NCBI RefSeq assembly: GCF_018138145.1
Contig: NZ_CP073104.1
Coordinates: 3,224,001-3,288,000 of the forward strand
From: Pseudomonas sp. SCA2728.1_7
GTDB lineage: Bacteria; Pseudomonadota; Gammaproteobacteria; Pseudomonadales; Pseudomonadaceae
Direction: 5' to 3'
DNA length: 64,000 nucleotides
Below the pieces are notes generated by a model. The model had not been told where the DNA came from and made no database searches. It saw only the letters and a program-made list of their open reading frames with translations. Position numbers and translations under genes: made by a program. Below, one piece after another: positions 55,677-64,000 of the stretch (the stretch's first letter is position 1; each line of letters begins with the position of its first letter).

Positions 55677-57635
55677 TCAAAGGAAATACTTGAGATTGAA
55701 CCCGACGTTATCGCGGTCGCGAATGCCGTTGTTTTGCCCGCCGCCGTAGAACTCGGTGTATTGCAGTTCGGCTTCGAGCTTGTTCTGGTAGTTGGCCTTG
55801 ATCCCCAGCGTGTAGGCCTTGCGACCTTCGATGGTGTTGCCGGCCTGGTAGCTGTTGCCCTCGAAATCGTCCTTGTAAACGATGTAGGGCGAAACGTTGA
55901 CCCCGGCGTACACGTCGTTCCAGGTGCCGTTGAGCATCGCCGTGTAACTGTAGGAATCACGGTTGACCTGATCGTCGCGATCACCGCCCGACACATAGGA
56001 ATAGTTACCGGTGCCGGCGTAATAACGTCGGCTGCCGTCATACGCGGTGTATTGCAGACTGCTGCCGCGCAGGTGCTTGGAGGCCAGTTCGAAAATGCCG
56101 AACAGTGAGTCGAACGAAGCGGTCGGGCCGAAGTTGTAAATAGTGCCGAGCGAGGTGTTGAACGCTTCGACACGTTCGGCGTTGTTGATCTCGCTGTTGA
56201 GATTGACCATCTGCCCGCCGACGTTGATCGACCTGCCTGTCACCGCCACAGCAGCACCGTTGGCCAGGTCACCGATCAAATCGTTGGTGGCTGCGACACC
56301 GATCGGCAGGTTCGGCCGATAGGCGATTTCACCAAACACCGAGGCCTCGCCCAGCGTGGTGTTGAAGCTGAAGCCGTACATGCGGATGTCTTCGGCATAG
56401 CGCCGATGCGCCTGGATATTACCCATCACATCAGCGGTGGCCAGACCATTGGCCAGCGCCCCGGCCTGACTGCCGGCAACACCGGACAACAGGTTGGTCA
56501 GCGCATCCATGTCGATGCCTTTGTAGCCGCCCAGGTCCGCTGCGATGGTCGGTTCCTTGGCGTGGTAGTTGACCAGGTACAAACCGAACTCGGTGCTGTT
56601 GAGTTGTTCGGCGATGTAGCGAAAGGCAAAGCCGAACTGGCCATCGTTGCGCGCGTTGTAGTCCTTGCCGACGCTCGCCACTTTCAGCGTGTTGCCGTAG
56701 GCCGGGGTCACGCCGTTGGCGTACAACCCGGTGCTTTGCAGGGCCGAACTCAGCAACGGGTTGTTGCCCAGCGCGCTGTACAAACCGATGACGTTGCCAA
56801 ACCCCGGCACTGAGGTATCAAGCGCCGTGCCGCTGAAGTTGTTGTAACCGGTGTTGCCACCGTCGGCGAACAGGTCGGTTTGCGAGTAGAACGTGCCGAC
56901 CGGATCGATACGGGTTTCCTTCCAGTTGGTCTGGTAGAAACTCTCCATGGTCAGCGAATCGGTCAGGCCGATGTTGAAGCTAAGCGCCTCGACCGGCACC
57001 AGCACTTCTTTCACTTCGGCGCCGGGCAAGCGGTACTTGGCGGCGTCCACCGGGTTGGTGGTGTTGATCCCGCCGCGATAGAAAATCCCCTCGCCCCAGT
57101 TGAACACCTGCCGACCGACTCGCGCCGTCACCGGCATCTGCGCAACGTCCCAACTGCCATGCACATAGGCGTCGAGCATCTCGATGCGGCTGCCGGCGAT
57201 GTCGCGGGTCTGGCTGGTGAAATGGTCGTCCTGCGGGTAGCTCTGGCTCGGTTGCGACGGGCGGTTGTTGTCGTAGTAGTCGTTGCGCTTGTCCATCAGT
57301 TGCGTGTCGTAGAACGCGGTGCCGCGCACGAACACGCCATAGTTCTGATAGTTGGCTTCAAGCTCGGAGGTGATCTTGTACACCTCGGAAACCAGCCCGG
57401 TGTCGAAGTTGCGATTGCCGTCGTTGGTGTTGACGTCATCATTAGTTTTGTCGCGGCCCTGCACTCGCCACAAACGGCCGTAGGACAAGGTCGTGTCGAC
57501 AGAGCCGGTCACTTGTTTGTCCATGAAGCTGAATTCCACCGCGTGCGCCGCATCGACTGCGCACAGTTGCAGCAACCCGGCCAGGCCGACACCGGGGAGC
57601 GCGGCGCCCGTCAGGCGCAATCGAGTGTTGATCAT
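55677..57635 (-). CDS. DUF1302 outer-membrane protein
   Basis: The 652-residue product has a signal peptide (ending AAHA before VEFSFMD), a beta-barrel-like alternation rich in Tyr, Asn and Gly, and an aromatic C-terminus (FNLKYFL) that serves as the BAM recognition end. Members pair with DUF1329 proteins and with genes for lipids, aromatic or steroid compounds. It is the second gene of the pair in the direction of transcription. I infer a substrate channel for a hydrophobic compound. Confidence 0.88.
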   Translation of the reverse strand: MINTRLRLTGAALPGVGLAGLLQLCAVDAAHAVEFSFMDKQVTGSVDTTLSYGRLWRVQGRDKTNDDVNTNDGNRNFDTGLVSEVYKITSELEANYQNYGVFVRGTAFYDTQLMDKRNDYYDNNRPSQPSQSYPQDDHFTSQTRDIAGSRIEMLDAYVHGSWDVAQMPVTARVGRQVFNWGEGIFYRGGINTTNPVDAAKYRLPGAEVKEVLVPVEALSFNIGLTDSLTMESFYQTNWKETRIDPVGTFYSQTDLFADGGNTGYNNFSGTALDTSVPGFGNVIGLYSALGNNPLLSSALQSTGLYANGVTPAYGNTLKVASVGKDYNARNDGQFGFAFRYIAEQLNSTEFGLYLVNYHAKEPTIAADLGGYKGIDMDALTNLLSGVAGSQAGALANGLATADVMGNIQAHRRYAEDIRMYGFSFNTTLGEASVFGEIAYRPNLPIGVAATNDLIGDLANGAAVAVTGRSINVGGQMVNLNSEINNAERVEAFNTSLGTIYNFGPTASFDSLFGIFELASKHLRGSSLQYTAYDGSRRYYAGTGNYSYVSGGDRDDQVNRDSYSYTAMLNGTWNDVYAGVNVSPYIVYKDDFEGNSYQAGNTIEGRKAYTLGIKANYQNKLEAELQYTEFYGGGQNNGIRDRDNVGFNLKYFL

Positions 57636-57683
57636 CTTTTCCTCCTTCCCTGTGTTTTTATTGTTTTGGTGTACGTTGCCGCG

Positions 57684-58973
57684 CTACGGCGCCAATCCCG
57701 CGCTGACATAAATCCGGCTGTGCGCGCCGAAATGCCCAAGCAGCTTGAACAACTGCTGGTTGAGTGCCGGGTGGTCGAAATCTTCGCTATGAAGTTGATT
57801 ACCGCTGCTGAAATCACTGCTGACCGGCGCCGTTTCCAGCCACTGCCCGATGGCTTCGTCGAAGGCTGCGGAGTCGTTGACCGCTTCGGCGCTGACCACT
57901 TCGCGCAGGTAGTCGACCGAGTACGGCGGGTAGATTTTGTCCTGGGTTACATCGGAGTAAGCATCAAGCATCGGATGCGGCTGCCCCGTGCGCAGCAAGC
58001 GTCGCAGCCAAGTCGATTGGTACTTCTCAACTTCCATATGTCGAGTGGCGACGCGTTCGATCGAGGCTTGTTTGTCAGCGGCGAAACCGGCCAGCGCCTT
58101 GCCTTCCAGCAGAAGAAGATTGGCAAGGTCGACGCCCGGCAACGGCTTGGCGTGATACGGCTGGGTCAGGTCTTGAATGTGGTGCAGGCCCCAGCCGAGA
58201 AAGCGATAACCCCAATACGGATGACCGCTGGCAAATGCCAGTCGCGCCAGGCCCAGGTATTGATACGCGCGCCAGTCCGGCCAACTGCGTTCGAGGAAAC
58301 CGGCAGCGGCGTAGACCACCGCGCTTTCATGGAAGAAGCCCATGTGGAACGGCGCCTGCGAGCTGTACTGGAACCGCGCATCACCGAACGGTTGCGGGCC
58401 GAAACCGTAGATCGCGCCGACGTTGCCGGGGTTGTCGCTGAACAGATTGATGTCGTGACCGTAATCCGGCTCGTCGGCGGCGCTGGCGAGCAAGGCCAGG
58501 GCTGCGACTTTTTCGTGCTCGGCGATGAGGATAAAGCGCTGGCGATTCCACGGTGACAGGGTTTGCTCGACCATGACTTGATTGGCCTGCAAGTGCTCAC
58601 GTTCGGGCAGGTCTTTGCCGGGCAATGGCTGGATGACCATCGCCAGATGAATCTCGGGATTGATGCGCAGCGCCGTGAGGAAGTCGTGGCGCGGATTGTC
58701 ACTCGGCACCGCCGGCAATTTCAGGGTATCGGGGCGTGGCGGGTATTGACTGAAGTGTTCGCGGGCGAAGCTTTCCTGTTGCTCCAACAGCGCCAGCACG
58801 GCCGGGTATTGCTCGGTGAGAAACTGCTCCAGTGGCTCGACTTCAACCGCTGGCGCATCGCGCAACGCCGGCAGATCCTGCAACGCCAGATAGCTGCCGA
58901 CCGTGTGGTTCGACCAGCCCCAAGCGCTCGGGGCCGTTGCACAAAGCAGCAACAGGAGGAAAGTCAGCTTCAT
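57684..58973 (-). CDS. Zinc-dependent phospholipase C-like exported protein
   Basis: The 429-residue product has a signal peptide (MKLTFLLLLLCATAPSAWG). Cleavage would leave Trp as residue 1 (WSNHT), as in clostridial alpha-toxin-type phospholipases, where the N-terminal Trp binds zinc. Further likely ligands are in RHDFLTALR, EPDYGHDINLF, GFFHESA and GWGLHHIQDLTQPYH, the helical His/Asp pattern of that fold. It may release phosphate-containing headgroups or diacylglycerol outside the cell, feeding the glycerol-phosphate enzymes that follow. Sequence identity is too low to name a substrate. Confidence 0.7.
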   Translation of the reverse strand: MKLTFLLLLLCATAPSAWGWSNHTVGSYLALQDLPALRDAPAVEVEPLEQFLTEQYPAVLALLEQQESFAREHFSQYPPRPDTLKLPAVPSDNPRHDFLTALRINPEIHLAMVIQPLPGKDLPEREHLQANQVMVEQTLSPWNRQRFILIAEHEKVAALALLASAADEPDYGHDINLFSDNPGNVGAIYGFGPQPFGDARFQYSSQAPFHMGFFHESAVVYAAAGFLERSWPDWRAYQYLGLARLAFASGHPYWGYRFLGWGLHHIQDLTQPYHAKPLPGVDLANLLLLEGKALAGFAADKQASIERVATRHMEVEKYQSTWLRRLLRTGQPHPMLDAYSDVTQDKIYPPYSVDYLREVVSAEAVNDSAAFDEAIGQWLETAPVSSDFSSGNQLHSEDFDHPALNQQLFKLLGHFGAHSRIYVSAGLAP

Positions 58974-59102
58974 TGCTTTTCGTTCTTATTGGAAGTGCCG
59001 TGGGGGATGAGCCTAACAACCGACCCCGCCGCTGACACTGTCCGATCTCACCAGAAAAGTTCTCCGATGGCGCCAATTACCCGATATCAAAAACACCACC
59101 GC

Positions 59103-59199
59103 CCCCTGTAGGAGTGAGCCTGCTCGCGATAGCGGTGTGTCAGTCAAATAGATGTTGGCTGACACACCGCTATCGCGAGCAGGCTCACTCCTACAGGGG
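59103..59199. repeat. REP-type inverted repeat with perfect 41-bp arms
   Basis: The arms 59103-59143 and 59159-59199 are exact reverse complements around a 15-bp centre, giving a very stable 97-nt hairpin 16 bp past the FGGY kinase stop. It is the largest of the REP structures here and may act as a terminator or mRNA stabiliser. Confidence 0.9.
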
Positions 59200-59214
59200 A
59201 TTTGTGGTGTTCTT

Positions 59215-60783
59215 TCAGGCGGGGTAACCGGTGATTTTGCGGATGCTCTGATATAGCGGCTTGAGCTGGCGGTACATGCGCAGGTAGACCTCTTTGTACA
59301 GTTGCTCGTAGATTTTTTGCGCATCGGGTTGTGGGATGAAGACAGCCCCTACTCTGGTCATTGAAGCGATCGCCGTGGGGAAATCCGCATGCAACCCCAA
59401 CCCTACTGAACAACAAATCGCCGCACCCAGACCCGACGCCTCATACACATGCGGACGCTCCGCTGGCAGGCCGAAAATATTCGCCGTCAGCTGCATCGCC
59501 GCATCACTCTGCGAACCACCACCGGCCACGCGCAAACGCTTGACCGACACCTTCGAACGCCGCTCGATGTTCTCCATGCCCTGACGCAACGCATACGCCA
59601 GCCCCTCAAGAATCGCCCGGTAAATATGCGCGCGGGTGTGCACATCGCCGAAGCCGATCATCGCGCCTTTCGCCTCCACGCCCGGCTCACGAATACCCGG
59701 CGACCAATACGGTTGCAACATCAAGCCCATCGAGCCCGGCGGCACTGCATCGACCAGTGCGTCGAACAATTGCTCCGGCTCGATGCCCTGCTCTTTGGCC
59801 TGCTGCATTTCACGCAGACCGAACTCGTTCTTGAACCAGCTGACCATCCAGTAACCGCGATAAATCATCACCTCGCAGTTGAACTGATCCGGCACTGCCG
59901 AGGGGTACGGCGGAATCAACGGGACGATTTCCAGATAGCGCGAGCGGGTGCTGGTGATCGTCGCTGTGGTGCCGTAAGACAGGCATACGGTGCTCGCATC
60001 AACCACGCCGGCACCGACCACTTCGCACGCTTTGTCGGCGCCGGCAGCAATCAGCGGTAAGCCTTCGGGAATACCCGTATGACGAGCGGCCTCGGCGGTA
60101 ATGTGGCCGAGGGTTTCACCGGGTTTGTGCAGGCTCGGCAATTGCTCGGGGCGTACCGCCAGCGCCTGCCATTTCCAGTCACTCGGCGCGGCCCATTTCA
60201 GCCGTTTGAAGTCGAACGGCAGATAGCCGACGCAACAACCGACCGAGTCGACAAACCGTCCGCACAATCGATGGGTGAGAAACCCCGAGAGCAGCAAAAA
60301 CTTGTCAGTCGCCGCCCACACTTCAGGCTGGTGTTTTGCTATCCAGTTAGCCTCAGCCTGAGCGCGAAAATAATCCACGGTGCCCTGCGCGCCGACCAGT
60401 TTGAAAAGCCAGCCCCACGGCCCTTTGATCCCGCCCTCGACTTCGCTCTGACGTTGATCGAGCCACAGAATCGCCGGGCGCAACGGTTTACCCTCAGCAT
60501 CGACGTTGATCACCGTGCCGCGCTGCGTGGTCAGGGAAACGCCGGCAATCTGCGAACGGTCGATGCCGGTCTGCGCCCAGACTTGCTGGCACGCCTCCCC
60601 CAATTTTGCCCAGTAATACTCCGGATCCTGCTCGGCCCAGCCCGGTTGCGTCGAGTAATACGCCTGCAATTCAACCTTGCCTTTGCCGAGCAGATTGCCC
60701 TGCAGATCGAAGAGCAACGCGCGCACGCTCTGGGTGCCGTTGTCGATGGCCAGCAGGTAACGCTTGTTCGGGTGGTTATCCAT
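59215..60783 (-). CDS. FGGY-family carbohydrate kinase
   Basis: The 522-residue cytoplasmic kinase has the phosphate-1 motif [26 protein letters not shown], the adenosine loop [20 protein letters not shown] and a C-terminal FGGY signature region ([19 protein letters not shown]). It resembles glycerol/xylulose kinases but is not the glpK of the glycerol regulon. The ATG at 60783 starts the typical [19 protein letters not shown]. It follows the GlpD-like gene by 20 bp, so it probably phosphorylates glycerol, an alkylglycerol or a related polyol for that enzyme. Confidence 0.85.
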   Translation of the reverse strand: MDNHPNKRYLLAIDNGTQSVRALLFDLQGNLLGKGKVELQAYYSTQPGWAEQDPEYYWAKLGEACQQVWAQTGIDRSQIAGVSLTTQRGTVINVDAEGKPLRPAILWLDQRQSEVEGGIKGPWGWLFKLVGAQGTVDYFRAQAEANWIAKHQPEVWAATDKFLLLSGFLTHRLCGRFVDSVGCCVGYLPFDFKRLKWAAPSDWKWQALAVRPEQLPSLHKPGETLGHITAEAARHTGIPEGLPLIAAGADKACEVVGAGVVDASTVCLSYGTTATITSTRSRYLEIVPLIPPYPSAVPDQFNCEVMIYRGYWMVSWFKNEFGLREMQQAKEQGIEPEQLFDALVDAVPPGSMGLMLQPYWSPGIREPGVEAKGAMIGFGDVHTRAHIYRAILEGLAYALRQGMENIERRSKVSVKRLRVAGGGSQSDAAMQLTANIFGLPAERPHVYEASGLGAAICCSVGLGLHADFPTAIASMTRVGAVFIPQPDAQKIYEQLYKEVYLRMYRQLKPLYQSIRKITGYPA

Positions 60784-60803
60784 GGAGCTCTCTTCAAGGG
60801 GCA

Positions 60804-62396
60804 TCAAGGCGTGGCATCCGGCAGACCGTGATGGCGTTGCCACAACGCCCGATAACGCTGAATTTCTTGCTGCCAGTGTTCGTCGCTCCAGGCCAGTCGT
60901 GGCTGGCAGAGTTGGCGAATGGCGGCGAAATATTCTTCGCCACCGCGCGGCAACAGCAGACCGAGACGTGTGCGGCGCAGGAGCAGATCGTCGAGGTGCA
61001 GAACCATTTCCGACTCACAGGCGAAAGCCAGTTCGGCCCACAGAGTGTCCGTAGCGCCGACCGTGGCGTGGCCGATTTCTTTGATCAATTGCGCCAACTT
61101 CGGCAGATCTCGACCATGCCTCCCGGTCAGACGTCGCCACTGATGGCTGCTCAACTCAGGAATCGCCTGCACAGGAACAGCGGCAAACACGGGCGCGGCG
61201 TCATCGACGAAAGGACGTTCGAGCATCGCCGCGCAGGCCTTGAGCACTTCGATGGCTTGCGGGCGAAACGTGGTGAGTTTGCCGCCGGCCAAGGTCACGC
61301 AACCGGGCTCCTGCCACAGCACATGTTCACGGGTTTCGTTCGACGGTTTGTCTTGATGCGCACCTGCGCTGCCCACCACCGGACGCACGCCGGACCAGGT
61401 CGACAGCACATCCGCCGCACTCACTTCGGCACCGGGAAACTGTTGCGTGCAGGCCGCCAGCAGATAGTCGAGTTCTTCGCCGCTGATGCTCGCGCTCTGA
61501 TCCAGATCCTCACGGTGATCGAGGTCCGTGGTGCCGACCACTGTCGCGCCCTCCCATGGAAAAACAAACACCGGACGCCGGTCGCGCTCATGCAGAAACG
61601 TGAACGCCTGCGCCACCGGCAGACGCCAACCCGGCAGCAATAAATGACTGCCGCGTAACGGCCGTAATTGCCGTGGTGCCTCCGTCGGCCGCAAGCGCTC
61701 GGCCCATGCGCCGGTGGCCACAGCAAGCACGCCGCAGCGCAATTGCAGTGACGTGCCGGCCTCGCAATCCTCGACCTGAACGCCACACACTCGCCCATTT
61801 TCACGCAGCAAATGCTCCACGCGAACGCCGTTAATCACGTCCGCGCCATCCGCCCGAGCTTCGCTCAACACACGCATCACCAGCCGCGCATCATCGGTCA
61901 GCGCATCGACAAAACAGGTGCCACCGAGCAAGTCGTTTTCCTTCACCCCCGGCGCCAGATAACGCAGTTGTTGCGCATCATGAAAGCGATGGCTGCGACG
62001 CCCGGCCAGAGCGTCGTAAACACTCAGCAAACCACCCAACACCCGTGGCCCGGGAAAGCCGCCGCGATAGTGCGGCATCATGAAACTCATCGGCTCGACC
62101 AACCCCGGCGCTTCGTCGAGCAAGCGCTGACGTTCGCGTACCGAATCACGGGTCAGGCGCCACTGCCCTTTGGCGATGTAACGCAAACCGCCATGGACCA
62201 TTTTCGAGGAACGGCTGGAGGTGCCCCAGGCGAAATCGCGTTGTTCCAGCAGCAGGCAGCGCCAACCTCGACGCGCCGCTTCCCGCAGGATTCCGGCGCC
62301 GCTGATGCCGCCGCCGATGACGATCAGATCCCAGGTTTCCTCGGCCAGCGTCGGCAAAATCTGCTGGCGCCACGCGGCGTTCCAGTCCTGACTCAT
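60804..62396 (-). CDS. GlpD-like FAD-dependent glycerol-3-phosphate dehydrogenase/oxidase
   Basis: The 530-residue protein has the FAD dinucleotide motif [20 protein letters not shown] near residue 25, then [26 protein letters not shown] (ends given), a strong GlpD hallmark. GlpD enzymes oxidise glycerol-3-phosphate to dihydroxyacetone phosphate at the membrane. The open frame extends to 62993 into the upstream gene; the ATG at 62396 matches the family. It starts 5 bp after the AGPS-like gene and precedes the kinase, forming a tight three-gene unit. Confidence 0.88.
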   Translation of the reverse strand: MSQDWNAAWRQQILPTLAEETWDLIVIGGGISGAGILREAARRGWRCLLLEQRDFAWGTSSRSSKMVHGGLRYIAKGQWRLTRDSVRERQRLLDEAPGLVEPMSFMMPHYRGGFPGPRVLGGLLSVYDALAGRRSHRFHDAQQLRYLAPGVKENDLLGGTCFVDALTDDARLVMRVLSEARADGADVINGVRVEHLLRENGRVCGVQVEDCEAGTSLQLRCGVLAVATGAWAERLRPTEAPRQLRPLRGSHLLLPGWRLPVAQAFTFLHERDRRPVFVFPWEGATVVGTTDLDHREDLDQSASISGEELDYLLAACTQQFPGAEVSAADVLSTWSGVRPVVGSAGAHQDKPSNETREHVLWQEPGCVTLAGGKLTTFRPQAIEVLKACAAMLERPFVDDAAPVFAAVPVQAIPELSSHQWRRLTGRHGRDLPKLAQLIKEIGHATVGATDTLWAELAFACESEMVLHLDDLLLRRTRLGLLLPRGGEEYFAAIRQLCQPRLAWSDEHWQQEIQRYRALWQRHHGLPDATP

Positions 62397-62401
62397 GGCC
62401 G

Positions 62402-63997
62402 TCACTCCGGCAACAGCGTGCCGGGGTTGAGGCGCCCGGCCGGATCGAAATGTTTGCTCAGTGCCTGTAAGGTGTCCATCGCCAATGCGCCCTTCTCGCG
62501 CAGCAGGTACGGCGCGTGATCCTTGCCGACACCGTGCTGGTGGCTGATGGTGCCGTGGTTGTCGACGATGGTCTGGCTGGCCGCATGTTTGAGCGCTTTC
62601 CAGCGCGCCAGCGTCGCGGGGTAGTCCGCCGCCGGGCGAAACACGTAGGTGGTGTAGATGCTCGAACCTTCGCCGTAAACGTGGGACAGGTGGGTGAACA
62701 CGTGCACGCGTTCGCCTTCGGCGGCCAGGGCATCGCGCAGGCTGTTTTCGATGAGGTTGAGCAGGTTGTCGACGTTGCTCCAGTCGGTGGCTGTTTCGAG
62801 GGTGTCGACCACGTAACCGGCATTCCACAGGTTCTCGCGCAGGTAAGGGAAACGGAAGCGGTTCTGCGCCCACTTCTTGCCGAGCAAGGTGCCGGTGAAG
62901 ACGCCGCCGAAGGCCTTTAAATGTTGCCGTGCCTGTGTCAGCGACAATGCGTTTTGTCGGCGATTGCCGGTGACGCCGAAGGTCAGCAGGCATTTGCCCG
63001 CACCCGCGCCACGCAGATTCAGGTACTTTTCCAGCCAGGCGATTTGTTGGGGATGACCGGCCAGCGCAAGTTGCGTTTCGGTTTCCACGGCGTTGGATAA
63101 ACGCAGCATCGACAGCGGTACGCGTGCCTGGGCCAATTGGCGAATGGCACTGAGTGCCTGCGGCCAGTCGGGTAGAAACACACCGTAGAAACGCTCATCA
63201 GCAGGCAATGCGCTGACCCGCACCTTGACCTCGGAAATGATCCCGAAACGGCCCTCGCAACCGAGCACCACTTCGCGCAAATCTGGCCCGGCAGCCGAAG
63301 CCGGGAAGGTTGGAATCCGCATCGGCCCGGCGAAGGTTTCCAGGGCTCCGCCAGCGAATAACTGCTCGATCCGGCCATAGCGCAGCGACTGCTGACCGCT
63401 GGAACGGCTGGCGACCCAACCGCCCAGCGTCGACAGCTCCCAGGACTGCGGAAAATGCCCCAGCGTGTAGCCTTTCGCACGCAACTGACTTTCGACCTGC
63501 GGCCCACTCGCGCCGGGGCCGAACGTTGCCAGCAGGCTCTGTTCATCAAGGTCGATCAGGCGATTCATCCGCGCCAGCGACACCGTCACCACTGGTCGCA
63601 CAGAATTTGGTGGATTGATGTGTCCGGCCACCGACGTGCCGCCGCCATAAGGGATCAGGCACAGGTCCTGCTCGTGGGCGAGTGCCAGCAACTGGCGAAT
63701 ATGTTCAGCGGTCTCGGGGAACGCCACCGCATCCGGATAATTGCCCAGCGCACCTTCGCGCAACGCCAGCCAGTCCGGCAGGCTCTGGCCCCGCGCATGC
63801 AGCAAGCGGTCATGGGCATCGACGCTGTACAACGCGTGTGCAGGCAATCGCGAGGCCGGCACCCGGGCCAATGCGGATTCCAGCGTGGCATCGGGCAGCG
63901 CTCGCCCCTCGCCCAGTCGTTCATGAAGAAACTCCGCGCCCTGGGCCGGCAGTTCGACCACCGTGGTTGCATCTCCCCAGCCGTTCCAGCGTCGCAT
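62402..63997 (-). CDS. FAD-binding oxidase of the alkyl-DHAP synthase (AGPS) type
   Basis: The 531-residue protein appears complete, starting MRRWNGWGD, the usual opening of this group. The PCMH FAD-binding domain shows PYGGGTSVAGHI and PQSWELSTLGGWVASRSSGQ. The C-terminal half has DNHGTISHQHGVGKDHAPYL, corresponding to the active-site His cluster of alkyl-dihydroxyacetone-phosphate synthase. AGPS proper makes the ether bond of ether lipids without net redox; the bacterial relatives have not been assigned. Beside GlpD-like and kinase genes it points to ether-lipid or glycerol-phosphate metabolism. Confidence 0.82.
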   Translation of the reverse strand: MRRWNGWGDATTVVELPAQGAEFLHERLGEGRALPDATLESALARVPASRLPAHALYSVDAHDRLLHARGQSLPDWLALREGALGNYPDAVAFPETAEHIRQLLALAHEQDLCLIPYGGGTSVAGHINPPNSVRPVVTVSLARMNRLIDLDEQSLLATFGPGASGPQVESQLRAKGYTLGHFPQSWELSTLGGWVASRSSGQQSLRYGRIEQLFAGGALETFAGPMRIPTFPASAAGPDLREVVLGCEGRFGIISEVKVRVSALPADERFYGVFLPDWPQALSAIRQLAQARVPLSMLRLSNAVETETQLALAGHPQQIAWLEKYLNLRGAGAGKCLLTFGVTGNRRQNALSLTQARQHLKAFGGVFTGTLLGKKWAQNRFRFPYLRENLWNAGYVVDTLETATDWSNVDNLLNLIENSLRDALAAEGERVHVFTHLSHVYGEGSSIYTTYVFRPAADYPATLARWKALKHAASQTIVDNHGTISHQHGVGKDHAPYLLREKGALAMDTLQALSKHFDPAGRLNPGTLLPE

Positions 63998-64000
63998 GCG

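Noticed and set aside
60079..61643. Long plus-strand frames across the FGGY kinase and GlpD-like genes
   Set aside because: They are antisense shadows of well-identified enzymes and have Arg/His/Gln-rich nonsense composition.

Overview
The window is chromosomal DNA of a fluorescent-group Pseudomonas. The evidence is the dapB-dnaJ-dnaK-grpE-recN-fur-bamE-rnfH-ratA-smpB gene order, a cysteine-free Pseudomonas-type Fur, a Pseudomonas-style tmRNA, an HBM-type (McpS-like) chemoreceptor and copies of the 'GAGCCTGCTCGCGA' REP family.

Layout. (1) 1-10170: housekeeping block with the heat-shock genes dapB (partial), dnaJ, dnaK and grpE on the minus strand, two clear sigma-32 promoters, SOS-controlled recN, fur, bamE, rnfH, ratA, a sodium:solute (SNF) transporter and smpB. 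(2) 10304-18943: a lactate utilisation locus with a GntR/FCD regulator, its palindromic operator, L-lactate permease, LutABC-type (LldEFG) L-lactate oxidation proteins and a large FAD/Fe-S D-lactate dehydrogenase, coupled by ATGA or one-base overlaps from lutA onward. (3) 19449-19837: tmRNA (ssrA). (4) 19818-42639: a 22.8-kb genomic island integrated into the 3' end of ssrA, bounded by 21-bp direct repeats, with a P4-type tyrosine integrase at the left end and matching 20-bp integrase-arm-like repeats near both ends. (5) 42735-64000: ordinary accessory chromosome: a DMT permease with a His-rich tail, DUF2252 protein, GNAT, ArnT-like glycosyltransferase, PAP2 and histidine phosphatases, chemoreceptor, higBA toxin-antitoxin, and a minus-strand cluster (DUF1329, DUF1302 outer-membrane protein, zinc phospholipase C-like protein, FGGY kinase, GlpD-like and alkyl-DHAP-synthase-like FAD enzymes) that suggests glycerol-3-phosphate or ether-lipid catabolism.

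The island is where undescribed biology is most likely. It carries three separate candidate conflict/defence modules: (a) a 1265-residue protein with an N-terminal PD-(D/E)XK nuclease motif and a STAND-like NTPase, of foreign base composition; (b) a three-gene operon linked by ATGA overlaps (33657-36435) whose first product has a DxK nuclease-like motif, beside a divergent membrane-anchored protein and flanked by imperfect direct repeats; (c) a tightly packed five-gene operon (41289 to 37151, minus strand) encoding a small helical protein, a thymidylate-kinase-fold nucleotide kinase, a viperin-like radical SAM enzyme, a small protein with a hydrophobic segment, and a caspase-like protease whose coding sequence contains a run of nine G. 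The pairing of radical SAM enzyme and nucleotide kinase recalls viperin and CMPK2, and its union with a caspase-like effector is the strongest candidate for a new system here.

All functional calls come from reading motifs and gene order by eye. No database search was run.
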